A stretch of 64,000 nucleotides of DNA from Bacillota bacterium (lineage in GTDB: Bacteria > Bacillota > Bacilli > Paenibacillales > Paenibacillaceae), in the NCBI GenBank assembly GCA_023391635.1, contig JAEWAQ010000069.1, forward strand, positions 1 to 64,000. The letters are read 5' to 3'. Numbering within the stretch: the first letter of the stretch is position 1; each line of letters opens with the position of its first letter. The notes beneath the pieces were generated by a model, which was not told the origin of the DNA, did not search any database, and saw only the letters and a list, made by a program, of their open reading frames with translations. Of this stretch, positions 17,224 to 26,165 are shown in pieces. A program made the position numbers and the translations under genes.

Positions 17224-17410
17224 CTCCGCCGCGGCGAACCAAAGCAGGGATTTTATACGCAAATCTCGAATATCTACCCAAGTGGAATTTCAGGCAGATC
17301 AAGGTTTTATGAGCTGTGAGGAAGGTTTTTCTCAAGCTTTGACTCAGGCTCTTTCCCTGTTTTTTGAGCAACCTGATACTGCGTTTCCCTGTCATTCACC
17401 CTGCCTTTCT

Positions 17411-17592
17411 GGACACGAATTATTATCTCGTTTCGTTCACAATTCAACCAGTTCCTTCCCAGTTTTCAGGTCTTTTTCTCAGCGATTTTGGGACAGTAAT
17501 TTTTATCTCAGAATTGGCGTTGAAGCCTTGTGGGGCAAGGGATGGGGGCGTGTTGGAGAAGGGCAAGTTTTGAGACGGTAATTTTTATTTGA
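17411..17592 (+). repeat. dispersed array of three putative TnsB sites, second family
   Basis: GGACACGAATTATTATCTCG (17411-17430), GGACAGTAATTTTTATCTCA (17491-17510) and AGACGGTAATTTTTATTTGA (17573-17592), spaced 80 and 82 bp. The last lies 2-5 bp from the ACA border. Confidence 0.6.
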
Positions 17593-17778
17593 TTACAGGA
17601 TGATTGGAACCATTGCATTCACCTAGAGTGTCAGAGAATTCGGCGCTTATTACCCGTGGGTAGCAAATGGTTTACGACAGACCATTTTGCACTCATGATG
17701 TATGTACTTACGAATGTGTTTGAACTTGCTGGAATTTCAATATAAAATAGAGAGTATGAAGGCAAAGGAGGGTTCGGG

Positions 17779-18303
17779 ATGGCATTGGAATACAGGTCGA
17801 TGGACATGAAAGATCACTATGAAGTGTGGGATGGCGCGATCGTCATTCGGGAACCGGCCGCGGTGCCTCATGAGCAGGTGGTAGGGAAACTGCATTTGAT
17901 CTTGATGCAATACGTGAACAAGCATAATGCCGGCATCGTGCTGCTGTCGAATACAGCGGTACATACCAAAGGCGATTCTGTCGACTACGTCATGCCGGAC
18001 CTGACCTTTGTCTCCCACGAACGGATGCATCTGGTGCGCGAGAACGGGATTGCCGGCGCGCCGGATTTGGCGGTGGAAGTCGTATCACCTGGCTTGCAGA
18101 ACACGAAGCGAGATCTCGTGGACAAGTTCCAACTGTATGAGCGCAGCGGCGTGAAGGAGTACTGGATGGTGGATTATGCCGGGCATGAGATCCAACTGTT
18201 CGGTCTGTTCGGTGACCAATATGCGCGAATCGAGCAATCGGCCGTCCTGCCGGGAATCGAACTTGCGGCGGACTCGTTGTTTCAAGGTATCATTGGAATG
18301 TAG
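17779..18303 (+). CDS. Uma2-family (DUF820) nuclease-like protein
   Basis: A 174-residue protein with the order of Uma2 proteins: YEVWDGAIVIR, then HEQVVGKL, 'YVMPDLTFVS', 'GAPDLAVEVVSPG' and YWMVDYAGHEIQLF. The PDL, EV and YW(M)VD segments form the PD-(D/E)XK-like core. Uma2 proteins are abundant in cyanobacteria and some Firmicutes and their role is unclear; DNA cleavage is predicted from the fold only. GGAGGG precedes the ATG. It is the first gene on the GC-rich side of the island boundary and may precede the oxidoreductase in one transcript. Confidence 0.75.
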   Translation: MALEYRSMDMKDHYEVWDGAIVIREPAAVPHEQVVGKLHLILMQYVNKHNAGIVLLSNTAVHTKGDSVDYVMPDLTFVSHERMHLVRENGIAGAPDLAVEVVSPGLQNTKRDLVDKFQLYERSGVKEYWMVDYAGHEIQLFGLFGDQYARIEQSAVLPGIELAADSLFQGIIGM

Positions 18304-18455
18304 TCAATGTTGTGCATCCCTGTATCAGAACAGTGGAGATTATTCCGCGTCGTGTTCTTTATTCCCGGCTTCGGCCGCAGCGCTGGATTCGGATTCGTAC
18401 ATGTCGTATCGTGAAGACGAGTGCTGTGATACGACAACGGAAAGAAGGAGATTCC

Positions 18456-19517
18456 ATGGTTGAAGTTCGCATCGGCGTCATCGGTCTTGGCGGCATGTCG
18501 CGCTGGCACATGAAGAACTTGAGAAGCATTCCCGGCGTCAAGATCACGGCCATCTGCGATGTGTCGAAGCAAGCGCTCGCGGAAGTCGGAGACGAGCTTG
18601 GACTGTCTGCGGAGATGCGCATGAGCGATATGGAAGCGCTGATCCGGTCCCCCGAAGTCTCAGGGATCGTCTCGGTGACGCCCAATGATTCGCACGCGCG
18701 CATCATCGAGCTGTGCATTCGCGAAGGCAAGCCGCTGCTCGCCGAGAAGCCGCTGACCCGCACATTGGCTGAAGCGGAACAGGTGGCGGCGCTGTACCGC
18801 AGCAGCCCGATCCCGATGCTGATCAACTTCTCTTACCGCAACGGCCCAGCGTTCCAACTGGCGAAGCGGTGGGTGGGGGAAGGGAAACTCGGACGCATCC
18901 ATCACCTGTTCGTGCAATACATGCAGGATTGGGGGGCGGCGGTGAAGATGACGCCGTATGTGTGGCGTTTCGATCAGGCCGTCACCGGGACGGGGGCGCT
19001 CGGCGATCTGGGCTCGCACATGCTGGACCTTGCCGAATATATCGCCGGCGATACGATCGCGGAAGTGCAAGCGATGCTGCAGACGATCGTGCCGGAGCGG
19101 CCCGATCCTCAGACAGGTGAGCCAAGGCAAGTTCAGGTTGACGACTTCGCGTGCTTCCATGCCAAGTTCGGCAGCGGAGCAGTCGGCGTGTTCCAGACTT
19201 CGCGCAATGCGCTCGGGTGCGGCAACCAGCATGAGATCACGCTCTATGGCGAGCGGGGGACGCTGCATGTAAGCACGCTGAACGATCGTCAGCTGAGATG
19301 GACGTATCTGGCGCCCGATGGCAGCGAGACGGTGACGGAGACGATCGACGCCCCGGCGGACGGGGGGCTCGATCCGTGGGCGGCGTTCATCGGACTCGTC
19401 CGCGGAGAGCGGCAACATCCGACGTATGCCGGCTTCGAAGACGGCTATCGCAACCAGCGGCTGCTGGACGCCGTCGTTCGCGCTTCCGAAAGCCGAAGCG
19501 TCATGAGGGTGCAATGA
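18456..19517 (+). CDS. Gfo/Idh/MocA-family sugar oxidoreductase
   Basis: A 353-residue NAD(P)-dependent dehydrogenase. The Rossmann start is VRIGVIGLGGMSRWHMKNL with ICDVS, then 'LLAEKPLTRTLAEAE' carries the family EKP motif; 'GTGALGDLGSHMLDLAEYI' supplies the GDLGSH segment that typically carries catalytic His/Asp. The family oxidises or reduces sugars, inositols and related polyols. ATG 18456 follows AAGGAG; the frame extends upstream but without a ribosome site. It precedes a sugar transporter and probably processes its substrate. A large terminator follows. Confidence 0.8.
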   Translation: MVEVRIGVIGLGGMSRWHMKNLRSIPGVKITAICDVSKQALAEVGDELGLSAEMRMSDMEALIRSPEVSGIVSVTPNDSHARIIELCIREGKPLLAEKPLTRTLAEAEQVAALYRSSPIPMLINFSYRNGPAFQLAKRWVGEGKLGRIHHLFVQYMQDWGAAVKMTPYVWRFDQAVTGTGALGDLGSHMLDLAEYIAGDTIAEVQAMLQTIVPERPDPQTGEPRQVQVDDFACFHAKFGSGAVGVFQTSRNALGCGNQHEITLYGERGTLHVSTLNDRQLRWTYLAPDGSETVTETIDAPADGGLDPWAAFIGLVRGERQHPTYAGFEDGYRNQRLLDAVVRASESRSVMRVQ

Positions 19518-19612
19518 GGATCGGCGACGCCGGCCTATTCGCTCCTCCTGCAAGATGGTCGTAAGCCATTACGGAAAAGCTGCCTGAACGGTGGATAGCA
19601 AGCTGCCCCAGC

Positions 19613-19662
19613 AATAAGGTGTTCAACATTCCGGTTCGATCGGAACGTTGAACACCTTATTT
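19613..19662. terminator. long terminator hairpin
   Basis: Arms 19613-19633 and 19641-19661 pair over about 21 bp with one mismatch (TAAGGTGTTCAAC against GTTGAACACCTTA, loop GTTCGAT). Runs of T/A flank both sides, so it can work in both directions. The remaining sequence to 19834 should contain the transporter promoter, but I see no clear hexamers. Confidence 0.7.
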
Positions 19663-19834
19663 CATTTTCGTGAGCAACCGAAGCCCGGAAATCGATGAAC
19701 GAACGACACCATTTTCGGAATGGAAGCGGTTTCGCGAACGGCCGAACTTCCTCACAATGGGTACAGAACGCCAGATTGCCCGATGGACGGGGCCCGGGCG
19801 TTCACACCATCAGGCAAATTGGGGGAATGAAGCG

Positions 19835-21157
19835 ATGAACAAATGGAAATCCGGAATGATAAGCCTGCTGCTGATCGTGCTGATCTTGGCGGGCTGCGGA
19901 GGGGGCGGCAAGGACGAGGGTTCCGCGCCTGCGGACAAAGCGGCTTCGGGAAGCGCGGCGCCGTCCGAAAAAGCGTCGAAGCCGGCGGGCAAGGTGACAA
20001 TCGAATACTGGCACACGTATTCGGACTCCGAAGAGAAGGTGCTCGTCGAGAAGATCAAGCCGATGTTCGAGGACGCTTATCCGAACATCGAGTTGAAGCT
20101 GACACGCATGCCGTACGAAGGACTGAAGGACCAGGTCATCGCGGCGGTCGCCGGGGATGCCGCGCCCGATCTGATGCGCATGGATATCATCTGGGTGCCG
20201 GAACTGGCCGCCAAGGGTGCGTTGATGAAGCTGAGCGGGCTGCCGGGATTCGACGAGATCAAGGCCAAAGTGTATGACGGCCCGATGCAGACGAATTTGT
20301 ACAAGGGCGAATATTACGGCGTGCCGCTGAACACGAACACGAAGATCGCCATCTATAACACGGACACGCTGAAGGAAGCGGGGCTGTCGTCCGCGCCGAA
20401 GACGATCGACGAGCTCGTGAACGCCGCCAGCACGCTGAAAGGCAAAGGCAAGCAAGGCATCGGAATATCCGGTATTCACGCCTGGGGACTGCTGCCTTAT
20501 TTCTGGAGTCTTGGCGGGCAAGTGACGAACGATGATTTCACGAAAGTGGATGGTTTCCTGAACAGTCCCGCGAGTGTCAAGGCGCTCGAGACGATCGTCT
20601 CCTGGCAGAATGATGGGCTCGTCATTCCGCCGCTGCTCGGCGGAGAGCCGGGCGCTTGGGACGGACTCAAGTCCGGTCAATATATGATGGTCGATGACGG
20701 ACCGTGGTTTTTCAGCATTCTGCTTGGCGACGCCAACAATACGTTCGATCCGCTGGAGAAGACGACCCGCGCGCTGCTCCCTGCCGGGCCGGGAGGCAGC
20801 ATCTCCGTTGTCGGGGGCGAAGACCTCGTCACATTCGCGAATGCCAAGCATCCCGAGGAAGCATGGACGTTCATGAAATGGATGCTCGGAGACGAGCCGC
20901 AGCAGATCATGGTCGAAGCCGGGATGATCCCGACCAACAAGCAGGCGGCGGAAGCGATCGATACGAGCAAGACGCCTTATATCAAGGAATTCATCGACCA
21001 GCTCGGCACGGCGCTGCCGCGCACGCCGATCCCGCAATGGGGCGAGATGGAGACGATCTTCAACCTGAGCTTCGAGAAGGCGATACGCGGCGAGCAGACA
21101 CCGGAGGAAGCGCTCAATGAAGCCGTGAAGCAAATGAACAGCTTGTTTGACAGCTAG
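19835..21157 (+). CDS. sugar ABC transporter substrate-binding lipoprotein
   Basis: A 440-residue extracellular binding protein. The signal MNKWKSGMISLLLIVL ends in the lipobox LAGC, so it should be lipid-anchored at the cysteine near residue 20. A Gly/Ala/Ser-rich linker follows, and then the family-1 fold (TIEYWHTYSDSEEK, GVPLNTNTKIAIYN). Such proteins capture oligosaccharides for CUT1 transporters. ATG 19835 has GGGGGAA upstream; the frame from 19670 would bury the signal peptide. Two permease genes follow after a hairpin. A clear paralogue lies at 26166-27461. Confidence 0.85.
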   Translation: MNKWKSGMISLLLIVLILAGCGGGGKDEGSAPADKAASGSAAPSEKASKPAGKVTIEYWHTYSDSEEKVLVEKIKPMFEDAYPNIELKLTRMPYEGLKDQVIAAVAGDAAPDLMRMDIIWVPELAAKGALMKLSGLPGFDEIKAKVYDGPMQTNLYKGEYYGVPLNTNTKIAIYNTDTLKEAGLSSAPKTIDELVNAASTLKGKGKQGIGISGIHAWGLLPYFWSLGGQVTNDDFTKVDGFLNSPASVKALETIVSWQNDGLVIPPLLGGEPGAWDGLKSGQYMMVDDGPWFFSILLGDANNTFDPLEKTTRALLPAGPGGSISVVGGEDLVTFANAKHPEEAWTFMKWMLGDEPQQIMVEAGMIPTNKQAAEAIDTSKTPYIKEFIDQLGTALPRTPIPQWGEMETIFNLSFEKAIRGEQTPEEALNEAVKQMNSLFDS

Positions 21158-21164
21158 GCGTCCT

Positions 21165-21243
21165 AATACAGGCAGGTGCTGCCGCATCGTATCCGTCGAC
21201 GGCGATAGGCGGGCGCATGCGGCCAGCTCCTGCTTCCTGTATT
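21165..21243 (+). promoter_or_regulatory. intercistronic hairpin between binding protein and permease
   Basis: AATACAGG (21165-21172) pairs with CCTGTATT (21236-21243), with inner CAGG/CCTG and GCTG/CAGC pairings. It starts 8 bp after the binding-protein stop. Hairpins here commonly stabilise the upstream message so more binding protein than permease is made. Confidence 0.5.
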
Positions 21244-21274
21244 CCCATTCGCATCTGAAGGAGGCATGCCGCCC

Positions 21275-22246
21275 ATGCCGGAAGCACCTTTTCATCCGCC
21301 GACGCCAACTCGCGGCCCGATGCCGCGCCGTCCGTTTTACTCTGCCCGCCTCCCCAGAGGCGTGAAACAGTGGCTGACTGTGCTGCCGTTTGTAGCCGTC
21401 GGAATCGCGGGTGTGCTTGTTTTCGTCGTCTATCCGATGATTCAGAACGTAATGATCAGCTTCCAGGAGTACAACATTATGCCCGGCGCCAAGAGTCCCT
21501 GGGTCGGCTTCGACAATTACCGCGGCGTGTTCGAAGACCCGAACGGCAAATTCATGATCGCGCTGAAGAACACGTTCCTCAACGTCTTGGTCACCGTGCC
21601 GATCAATTGGTTTCTCGCCGTCCTGTTCGCCGTGCTCATCAACGCCCGGTTCGTCCGGTTCAAAATTACGTTCCGCACGTTTTACTATTTGCCGATCGTC
21701 ACTTCCTGGATCGTCATCGCGCTGCTGTTCAAATATTTGTTCGCGGACGGCGCCGGAGGGTTCGTCAATTTCACGCTGCTTCATCTTGGCCTCATCGAGG
21801 ACCCGATTGCCTGGAGGAGCCATTACGGGTCGGCGATGGTCATGATCTGGCTGTTTCACATCTGGAAGACGGTCGGCTGGGGCATCATCATCTATTTGGC
21901 GGCGCTGCAAGGCATTCCGCGAGATCTGTACGAGGCGGCCGACATCGACGGCGCTTCGCCGATCCAGATGTTTGCGCGTGTGACGCTGCCGATGCTGCGG
22001 CCGATTACGCTGTTCATCCTGATCAACCTGGTGAACGGGGCGTTCGGATTTTTCCCGCAAGTGTACTTCATCACCCAGGGCGGCCCGATGAACCAGACGC
22101 AGGTCATCCCGAGCTTGATCTATATGGAAGCGTTCAAGCATTTCCACTTCGGCGAAGCATCGGCGATGGGCTTCATGATGGGTCTGCTCGTGTTCGCCGT
22201 CACGTTCTGGCAGATGACCCGGATCGGCAAGCAAAGACTGTTCTAG
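21275..22246 (+). CDS. sugar ABC transporter permease, MalF/UgpA type
   Basis: About 323 residues with a proline-rich cytosolic N-terminus, then six predicted membrane spans. The first is QWLTVLPFVAVGIAGVLVF. The EAA loop 'EAADIDGASPIQMFARVTLP' contacts the ATPase. ATG 21275 is preferred since AAGGAGG ends 10 bases upstream; ATG 21266 is only one base from it. Together with the next gene it forms the channel for the lipoprotein at 19835. No ATPase gene is nearby. Confidence 0.85.
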   Translation: MPEAPFHPPTPTRGPMPRRPFYSARLPRGVKQWLTVLPFVAVGIAGVLVFVVYPMIQNVMISFQEYNIMPGAKSPWVGFDNYRGVFEDPNGKFMIALKNTFLNVLVTVPINWFLAVLFAVLINARFVRFKITFRTFYYLPIVTSWIVIALLFKYLFADGAGGFVNFTLLHLGLIEDPIAWRSHYGSAMVMIWLFHIWKTVGWGIIIYLAALQGIPRDLYEAADIDGASPIQMFARVTLPMLRPITLFILINLVNGAFGFFPQVYFITQGGPMNQTQVIPSLIYMEAFKHFHFGEASAMGFMMGLLVFAVTFWQMTRIGKQRLF

Positions 22247-22274
22247 TTCCGTTAAAGGAGGCACACGCGCATCC

Positions 22275-23108
22275 ATGAGAACGCCTTGGCCGGCCAAGCT
22301 GCTCGTTTACGTCGTCCTGACCGCGGGCGCGCTGCTGTTCGTTTTCCCATTCATCTATATGATCCTGACTTCGTTCTTCACCGCAACGTTCTCGCTGCCG
22401 AGGCCGGAAGCGGTATTCAGCGTTACGCCGAACTTCATTAACTACGCGATCGTATGGGGCAAGAACCATTTCGCTCAATATTTCACCAACAGCTTGCTCA
22501 TCACCTCTGTGGCGATGATAGGCGCGCTGCTCGTCAGCTCGCTCACCGCCTACGGATTCGCCCGTTTCCCGTTCCCCGGCAAGGAGGGCGTATTCCGGCT
22601 GTTCCTGCTGACGATGATGATCCCGTCCGTCATCAACATCATCCCGCAATTTATCATCGTGAAGAACATGGGGCTCGTCAACACGTACGCCGGGCTGTGG
22701 CTCATTTATATCGCGACGGGCGTCGTGGGCAACCTGTTTTTCCTGCGCGGTTTTTTCGAGAGCGTGCCCAAGGAACTGGAGGAATCGGTGCTGATCGACG
22801 GGGGCGGCAACTGGCGGATTTACTGGAATATCTACTTGCCGCTTTCGCTGCCGGCGATGGGGACGCTGGCGATCTTCATCTTTCAGGGGACGTGGGAGGA
22901 ATATTTCCTCGCGCTTACGATCATAAAGAGCGAGTCGCTGCGCACGCTGCCGATCGCCATCCTCATGTTCAACGATAAATACGCGACGAATTACGGTCAA
23001 ATTTTCGCCGCATCGATCATCGCGCTGCTGCCGGTCATTTTGATCTACGTGCTGTTCCAGAAGAAGTTCGTGCAGGCGGGCATCGGGGAAGGCGCGGTCA
23101 AAGGTTGA
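22275..23108 (+). CDS. sugar ABC transporter permease, MalG/UgpE type
   Basis: A 277-residue inner-membrane protein with about six spans, starting with 'KLLVYVVLTAGALLFVFPFI'. The EAA-type loop 'ELEESVLIDGGGNWRIYWNI' is present, and the C-terminus ends with FVQAGIGEGAVKG, usual for MalG-type permeases. GGAGG lies 13 bases before the ATG, somewhat far. It is the partner of the preceding permease. Confidence 0.85.
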   Translation: MRTPWPAKLLVYVVLTAGALLFVFPFIYMILTSFFTATFSLPRPEAVFSVTPNFINYAIVWGKNHFAQYFTNSLLITSVAMIGALLVSSLTAYGFARFPFPGKEGVFRLFLLTMMIPSVINIIPQFIIVKNMGLVNTYAGLWLIYIATGVVGNLFFLRGFFESVPKELEESVLIDGGGNWRIYWNIYLPLSLPAMGTLAIFIFQGTWEEYFLALTIIKSESLRTLPIAILMFNDKYATNYGQIFAASIIALLPVILIYVLFQKKFVQAGIGEGAVKG

Positions 23109-23192
23109 GCAAGCTTAACGAGTTAGAGAATATCGTACACCTTATCGGAATTTTGAACACCGCGGCGACTCTGAATACGACATAAAATCATA

Positions 23193-23208
23193 CTTTAAGC
23201 GCTTTCAA
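23193..23208 (+). promoter_or_regulatory. candidate catabolite-response (CRE-like) site
   Basis: CTTTAAGCGCTTTCAA agrees with the CcpA/LacI-type consensus in the core AAGCGCTTTCA but has TT where TG is usual. It lies 46 bp upstream of the sensor kinase start, where it could repress transcription on preferred sugars. Confidence 0.4.
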
Positions 23209-23223
23209 TGGCACTGCGGCAGA

Positions 23224-23240
23224 GTGTACAATAAGTACAC
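23224..23240. promoter_or_regulatory. inverted repeat abutting the kinase ribosome site
   Basis: GTGTAC, AATAA, GTACAC: a perfect 6-bp palindrome ending directly at GGAGGAAGG. It may be an operator or a small stem limiting translation of the kinase. Confidence 0.35.
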
Positions 23241-23253
23241 GGAGGAAGGCGCC

Positions 23254-25050
23254 ATGAATAATTTGCGCATCGGGCGAAATCGGTTCGCCGCCAAGATCAT
23301 CGCCGCGCTGCTCGTCGTCATCGTCATTCCGACGGCGCTCACGAGCGTGCTGTTCTATTCGGTCTCGTCGTCGCTCGTGAAGAAGAACGTCCGAGTGTCC
23401 TCGCTGCAGCTCGTCCGTCAGGCTGCCGGCGCGCTGTCGGCGATCGTCACGTCCGGTACGGACGCTTCGAACGTGCTGTACAGCGACCTGAAGCTGCAGG
23501 AGATCGTGAGGAACACGCATCCTACGGCCGAGGAATTGATCGAGCAGAATGAGTACGTGAAGAACATGGCCAACAACTTCGTCGCCTCCAACTCCTACGT
23601 GAAAACACTGTACGTGATGCGGGAAGAAGGCACGAGTTGGGGAAGCGGGTCGTTCCAGCTGTCCAAGGTGTACCGACAGTCTCTGGGGGAACTGCCCTGG
23701 GTCAAGCTCGCCCGTCAGCAAGATGGCGAGCCTGTGTGGGGTGCGCTGGCGTATGATCCGTTCAGCGGCATGGGGGAGCGCAACGACCTGATCGTGCCGA
23801 TCGCGCGCGTGATCAAGGACTTCGAGACGCTGGACGATATCGGCTACCTGTTCGTGAATTTGGACGGAGAAGCGATGCTCGAGCAGATCGGGCAAGTGAA
23901 GCTCGGTCAGACCGGCAGGCTCTTCGTCATCGATGCGGAGGGCCGTGTCGTCGTCGACAAACAGCAGGATCAGATCGGCCGTCTGCTCACGGAAGAGGGA
24001 TTGCGGCAGTGGGCGGCCGAGGGACGCGAGGCCGAGTTCGAATATGCCGCGGACGGCGTTCGCTATTACAATATCAAGCAGCCCTTGGCCAATGGCTGGA
24101 CGGTCGTCGGATCGGTGCCGATTCATGAGATTACCGACGAACTCACCAGCATGCGTCGCCTGATCTGGACGTCCGCCGCCGGGTTCGCGCTGCTGGCGGT
24201 CCTGATCGGGCTTGCCATCGCCAGCCTGGTGACGCGGCCGATCAAGTTGCTGACCGGCCAGATGAAGCGGGTGGAGAACGGGGACTTGTCGGTGCGGACG
24301 GAAGTGCGGTCGCAGGACGAATTCGGCCTCATGAGCCGTCAGTTCAACAAGATGATCAAGCGCGTCGACGAGCTGCTGCAGGAAGTGCAGACCGTCCAGG
24401 AGAGCAAGCGCCAGGCGGAGCTGCGGGCGGTCGCGCATCGCATCCATCCGCATTTTCTGTTCAATACGCTCAGCACGATCAAGTGGCTCATCCGCTACAA
24501 CCAATCGGACAAAGCGTATGAAGCGATTTCGGCGCTCGTCCTGCTGCTTGAAGCGAACATGGGCAAGAAAGGCAACTTCGTCGCGCTGGAGGATGAGCTT
24601 GATATTATCCGCAAGTATTTGACGATACTCGAAATCCGCTATGAAACGAAGTTCAGGCTGCACGTGCGGTGCGGCGAAGAATCCCGGCGGTTCGTCATCC
24701 CGCGCATGCTCGTGCAGCCGCTCGTGGAGAACGCCATCTTCCACGGTATCGTACCGACCGGCCGGGAGGGGGACATCTGGGTGGACGTGGCGGATGCTGC
24801 CGATCGAATCGTCATTACCGTCACCGACAATGGCCGCGGTCTCCCACCCGAACAGGGACGTCAGTTGGAGGATGTCGAAGAAGCCGTGCGCGGCGGCATG
24901 ACCGGCATCGGGTTGATGCACGTGCACGAAGCGATCCGGCTCTATTACCCTGCCGGTTCGCGGCTGGAAGTAAGAGGCGGCGAAGCCGGGGGCACGGTTG
25001 TCGTCATGCAACTGCTGAAACAAGCCGGCAACGGCGCGAGGGGGGCATAA
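23254..25050 (+). CDS. membrane sensor histidine kinase, YesM type
   Basis: A 598-residue sensor. The first membrane span is near residues 10-35 (IIAALLVVIVIPTALTS), then an extracellular Cache-like domain of about 260 residues. A second span at about 302-325 and a HAMP region (VTRPIKLLTGQMKRVENGDL) follow. The His_kinase segment HPHFLFNTLSTIKWL near residue 398 holds the phosphorylated His, and a short ATPase domain follows (DNGRGLPPE). ATG 23254 follows GGAGGAAGG. It is encoded with the AraC-type response regulator starting 2 bp after its stop. It likely senses extracellular sugar, perhaps through the second binding lipoprotein downstream. Confidence 0.85.
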   Translation: MNNLRIGRNRFAAKIIAALLVVIVIPTALTSVLFYSVSSSLVKKNVRVSSLQLVRQAAGALSAIVTSGTDASNVLYSDLKLQEIVRNTHPTAEELIEQNEYVKNMANNFVASNSYVKTLYVMREEGTSWGSGSFQLSKVYRQSLGELPWVKLARQQDGEPVWGALAYDPFSGMGERNDLIVPIARVIKDFETLDDIGYLFVNLDGEAMLEQIGQVKLGQTGRLFVIDAEGRVVVDKQQDQIGRLLTEEGLRQWAAEGREAEFEYAADGVRYYNIKQPLANGWTVVGSVPIHEITDELTSMRRLIWTSAAGFALLAVLIGLAIASLVTRPIKLLTGQMKRVENGDLSVRTEVRSQDEFGLMSRQFNKMIKRVDELLQEVQTVQESKRQAELRAVAHRIHPHFLFNTLSTIKWLIRYNQSDKAYEAISALVLLLEANMGKKGNFVALEDELDIIRKYLTILEIRYETKFRLHVRCGEESRRFVIPRMLVQPLVENAIFHGIVPTGREGDIWVDVADAADRIVITVTDNGRGLPPEQGRQLEDVEEAVRGGMTGIGLMHVHEAIRLYYPAGSRLEVRGGEAGGTVVVMQLLKQAGNGARGA

Positions 25051-25052
25051 CG

Positions 25053-26123
25053 ATGTTGTACCGCGCAGCGATCGTCGACGATGAGCCGGTCATCCGCTTC
25101 GGCATCCGGGCATCGGTCGACTGGGAGAAGGAACAAATCGGCCTCGCCGGGGATTTCGCCAATGGAGAAGCGGCTTGGCGGGAAATCAGCCGGGAGCCGG
25201 TCGACATCCTGATCACCGATATCAAGATGCCGGTGATGGACGGGCTCGAGCTGACGCGGCGGACGCTCGAACGATACCCGCGGACGAAAGTCATTCTCGT
25301 CAGCAGCTACAGCGATTTCGAATACGTGCGGGAAGGGCTTCAACTCGGGGTGCTCGACTATTTGCTTAAGCCGACGCTTGAGCCGGAAGGACTGCTGGCG
25401 ATCGTGCGCAAATGTCTCGGCAAGATCGAGCAAGAGCGCAGCGACGAGCGGAATCGGCAGCTTGTGATGTCGATGCGGGATGCGGTGACGGATGCGGCAT
25501 TGGCGCCGTCCGGACAGGCGGCTGCGGAATCTGCGGAGGATGCGGGCGTCGGGAGCGGAGAGGGCGGCGAATCCGGTACAATTAGCGGGAGCAGAGAGGA
25601 TAGCCGGAATGGCGGAGCCGGTGCGAATGACATTGGGGGTGCGAGCGGCTTCGGGGGTGTGGATGGGGCGAGCGGCTTTGGTGGTGTGAACGGTGTGAAT
25701 AGAGCAAGCGGCGAGAATGCCGCAAGTGGTGCGGATAGAGCGAGTGGCTCGGATGGCGCGGGACTGGCCGGCAACCGTCGGCTGATGGCCAAGGCGGTGC
25801 AGTACATCCAGGCGAATTTTACGCGCGAACTCACCCTGCGTCAGGTTGCCGACAGCGTACACATGAGCAAAAACTATTTTTGCCAGCAATTCAAGCGTTA
25901 CGCAGGCGAGAATTATATCGACTACGTCATCCGGCTGCGGATCGAACGTGCCAAGGAATTGCTCTCCCGTCCCGACACCGGCATCCGGATCTATGAAGCA
26001 GCTGAACTATCGGGGTTCAACGACGTGAAATATTTCAGCAAATTGTTCAAACGGATGACCGGGTTGTCGCCGATCGATTACCGCGAGCGGTGCGGCAACG
26101 AATCGAAGAACGGGTTGGAATAG
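25053..26123 (+). CDS. AraC-type response regulator, YesN type, with low-complexity linker
   Basis: A 356-residue DNA-binding regulator. The receiver domain starts LYRAAIVDDEPVIRFG, with the phosphate-accepting Asp near residue 56 (LITDIKMPVMDG). The C-terminal AraC DNA-binding domain has two helix-turn-helices ('LTLRQVADSVHMSKNYFCQQ'; IYEAAELSGFNDVKYFSKLF). Between them, about residues 150-240 form an unusual Gly/Ala/Ser/Asn linker with imperfect GASGFGGV repeats, much simpler than the usual middle region. It starts 2 bp after the kinase. It probably activates the adjacent transporter genes. Confidence 0.85.
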   Translation: MLYRAAIVDDEPVIRFGIRASVDWEKEQIGLAGDFANGEAAWREISREPVDILITDIKMPVMDGLELTRRTLERYPRTKVILVSSYSDFEYVREGLQLGVLDYLLKPTLEPEGLLAIVRKCLGKIEQERSDERNRQLVMSMRDAVTDAALAPSGQAAAESAEDAGVGSGEGGESGTISGSREDSRNGGAGANDIGGASGFGGVDGASGFGGVNGVNRASGENAASGADRASGSDGAGLAGNRRLMAKAVQYIQANFTRELTLRQVADSVHMSKNYFCQQFKRYAGENYIDYVIRLRIERAKELLSRPDTGIRIYEAAELSGFNDVKYFSKLFKRMTGLSPIDYRERCGNESKNGLE

Positions 26124-26165
26124 TAAATGGTTGAGTCGTGCAGTTCAGCCAAGGGGGGGATGCGG

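Larger units (their letters stand above)
17097..17597. mobile_element. second cargo-less element with opposed Tn7-type end arrays
   Basis: About 500 bp with the same plan as the element at 2.4 kb but another recognition sequence. It has three packed sites at 20-bp phasing on the left, a hairpin, a spacer, and three dispersed sites in opposite orientation ending at ACA (17595-17597). Site consensus is about GGACAGTAATTTTTATTTG. The left border lacks a clean TGT (GTTTAA precedes the first site), so that edge may be eroded. It coincides with the change from AT-rich island to GC-rich chromosome. Open frames inside overlap the sites and look spurious. The rest of the 17038-17778 gap shows only the approach to the Uma2 gene. 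Confidence 0.55.

Noticed and set aside
17282..17581. Open frames inside the second mini-element
   Set aside because: They run through the repeat sites, and composition is that of the spacer; no protein signature.
19802..22297. 831-codon minus-strand open frame
   Set aside because: Arg/His/Asp-rich shadow of the binding-protein and permease genes on the other strand; typical of GC-rich antisense frames.
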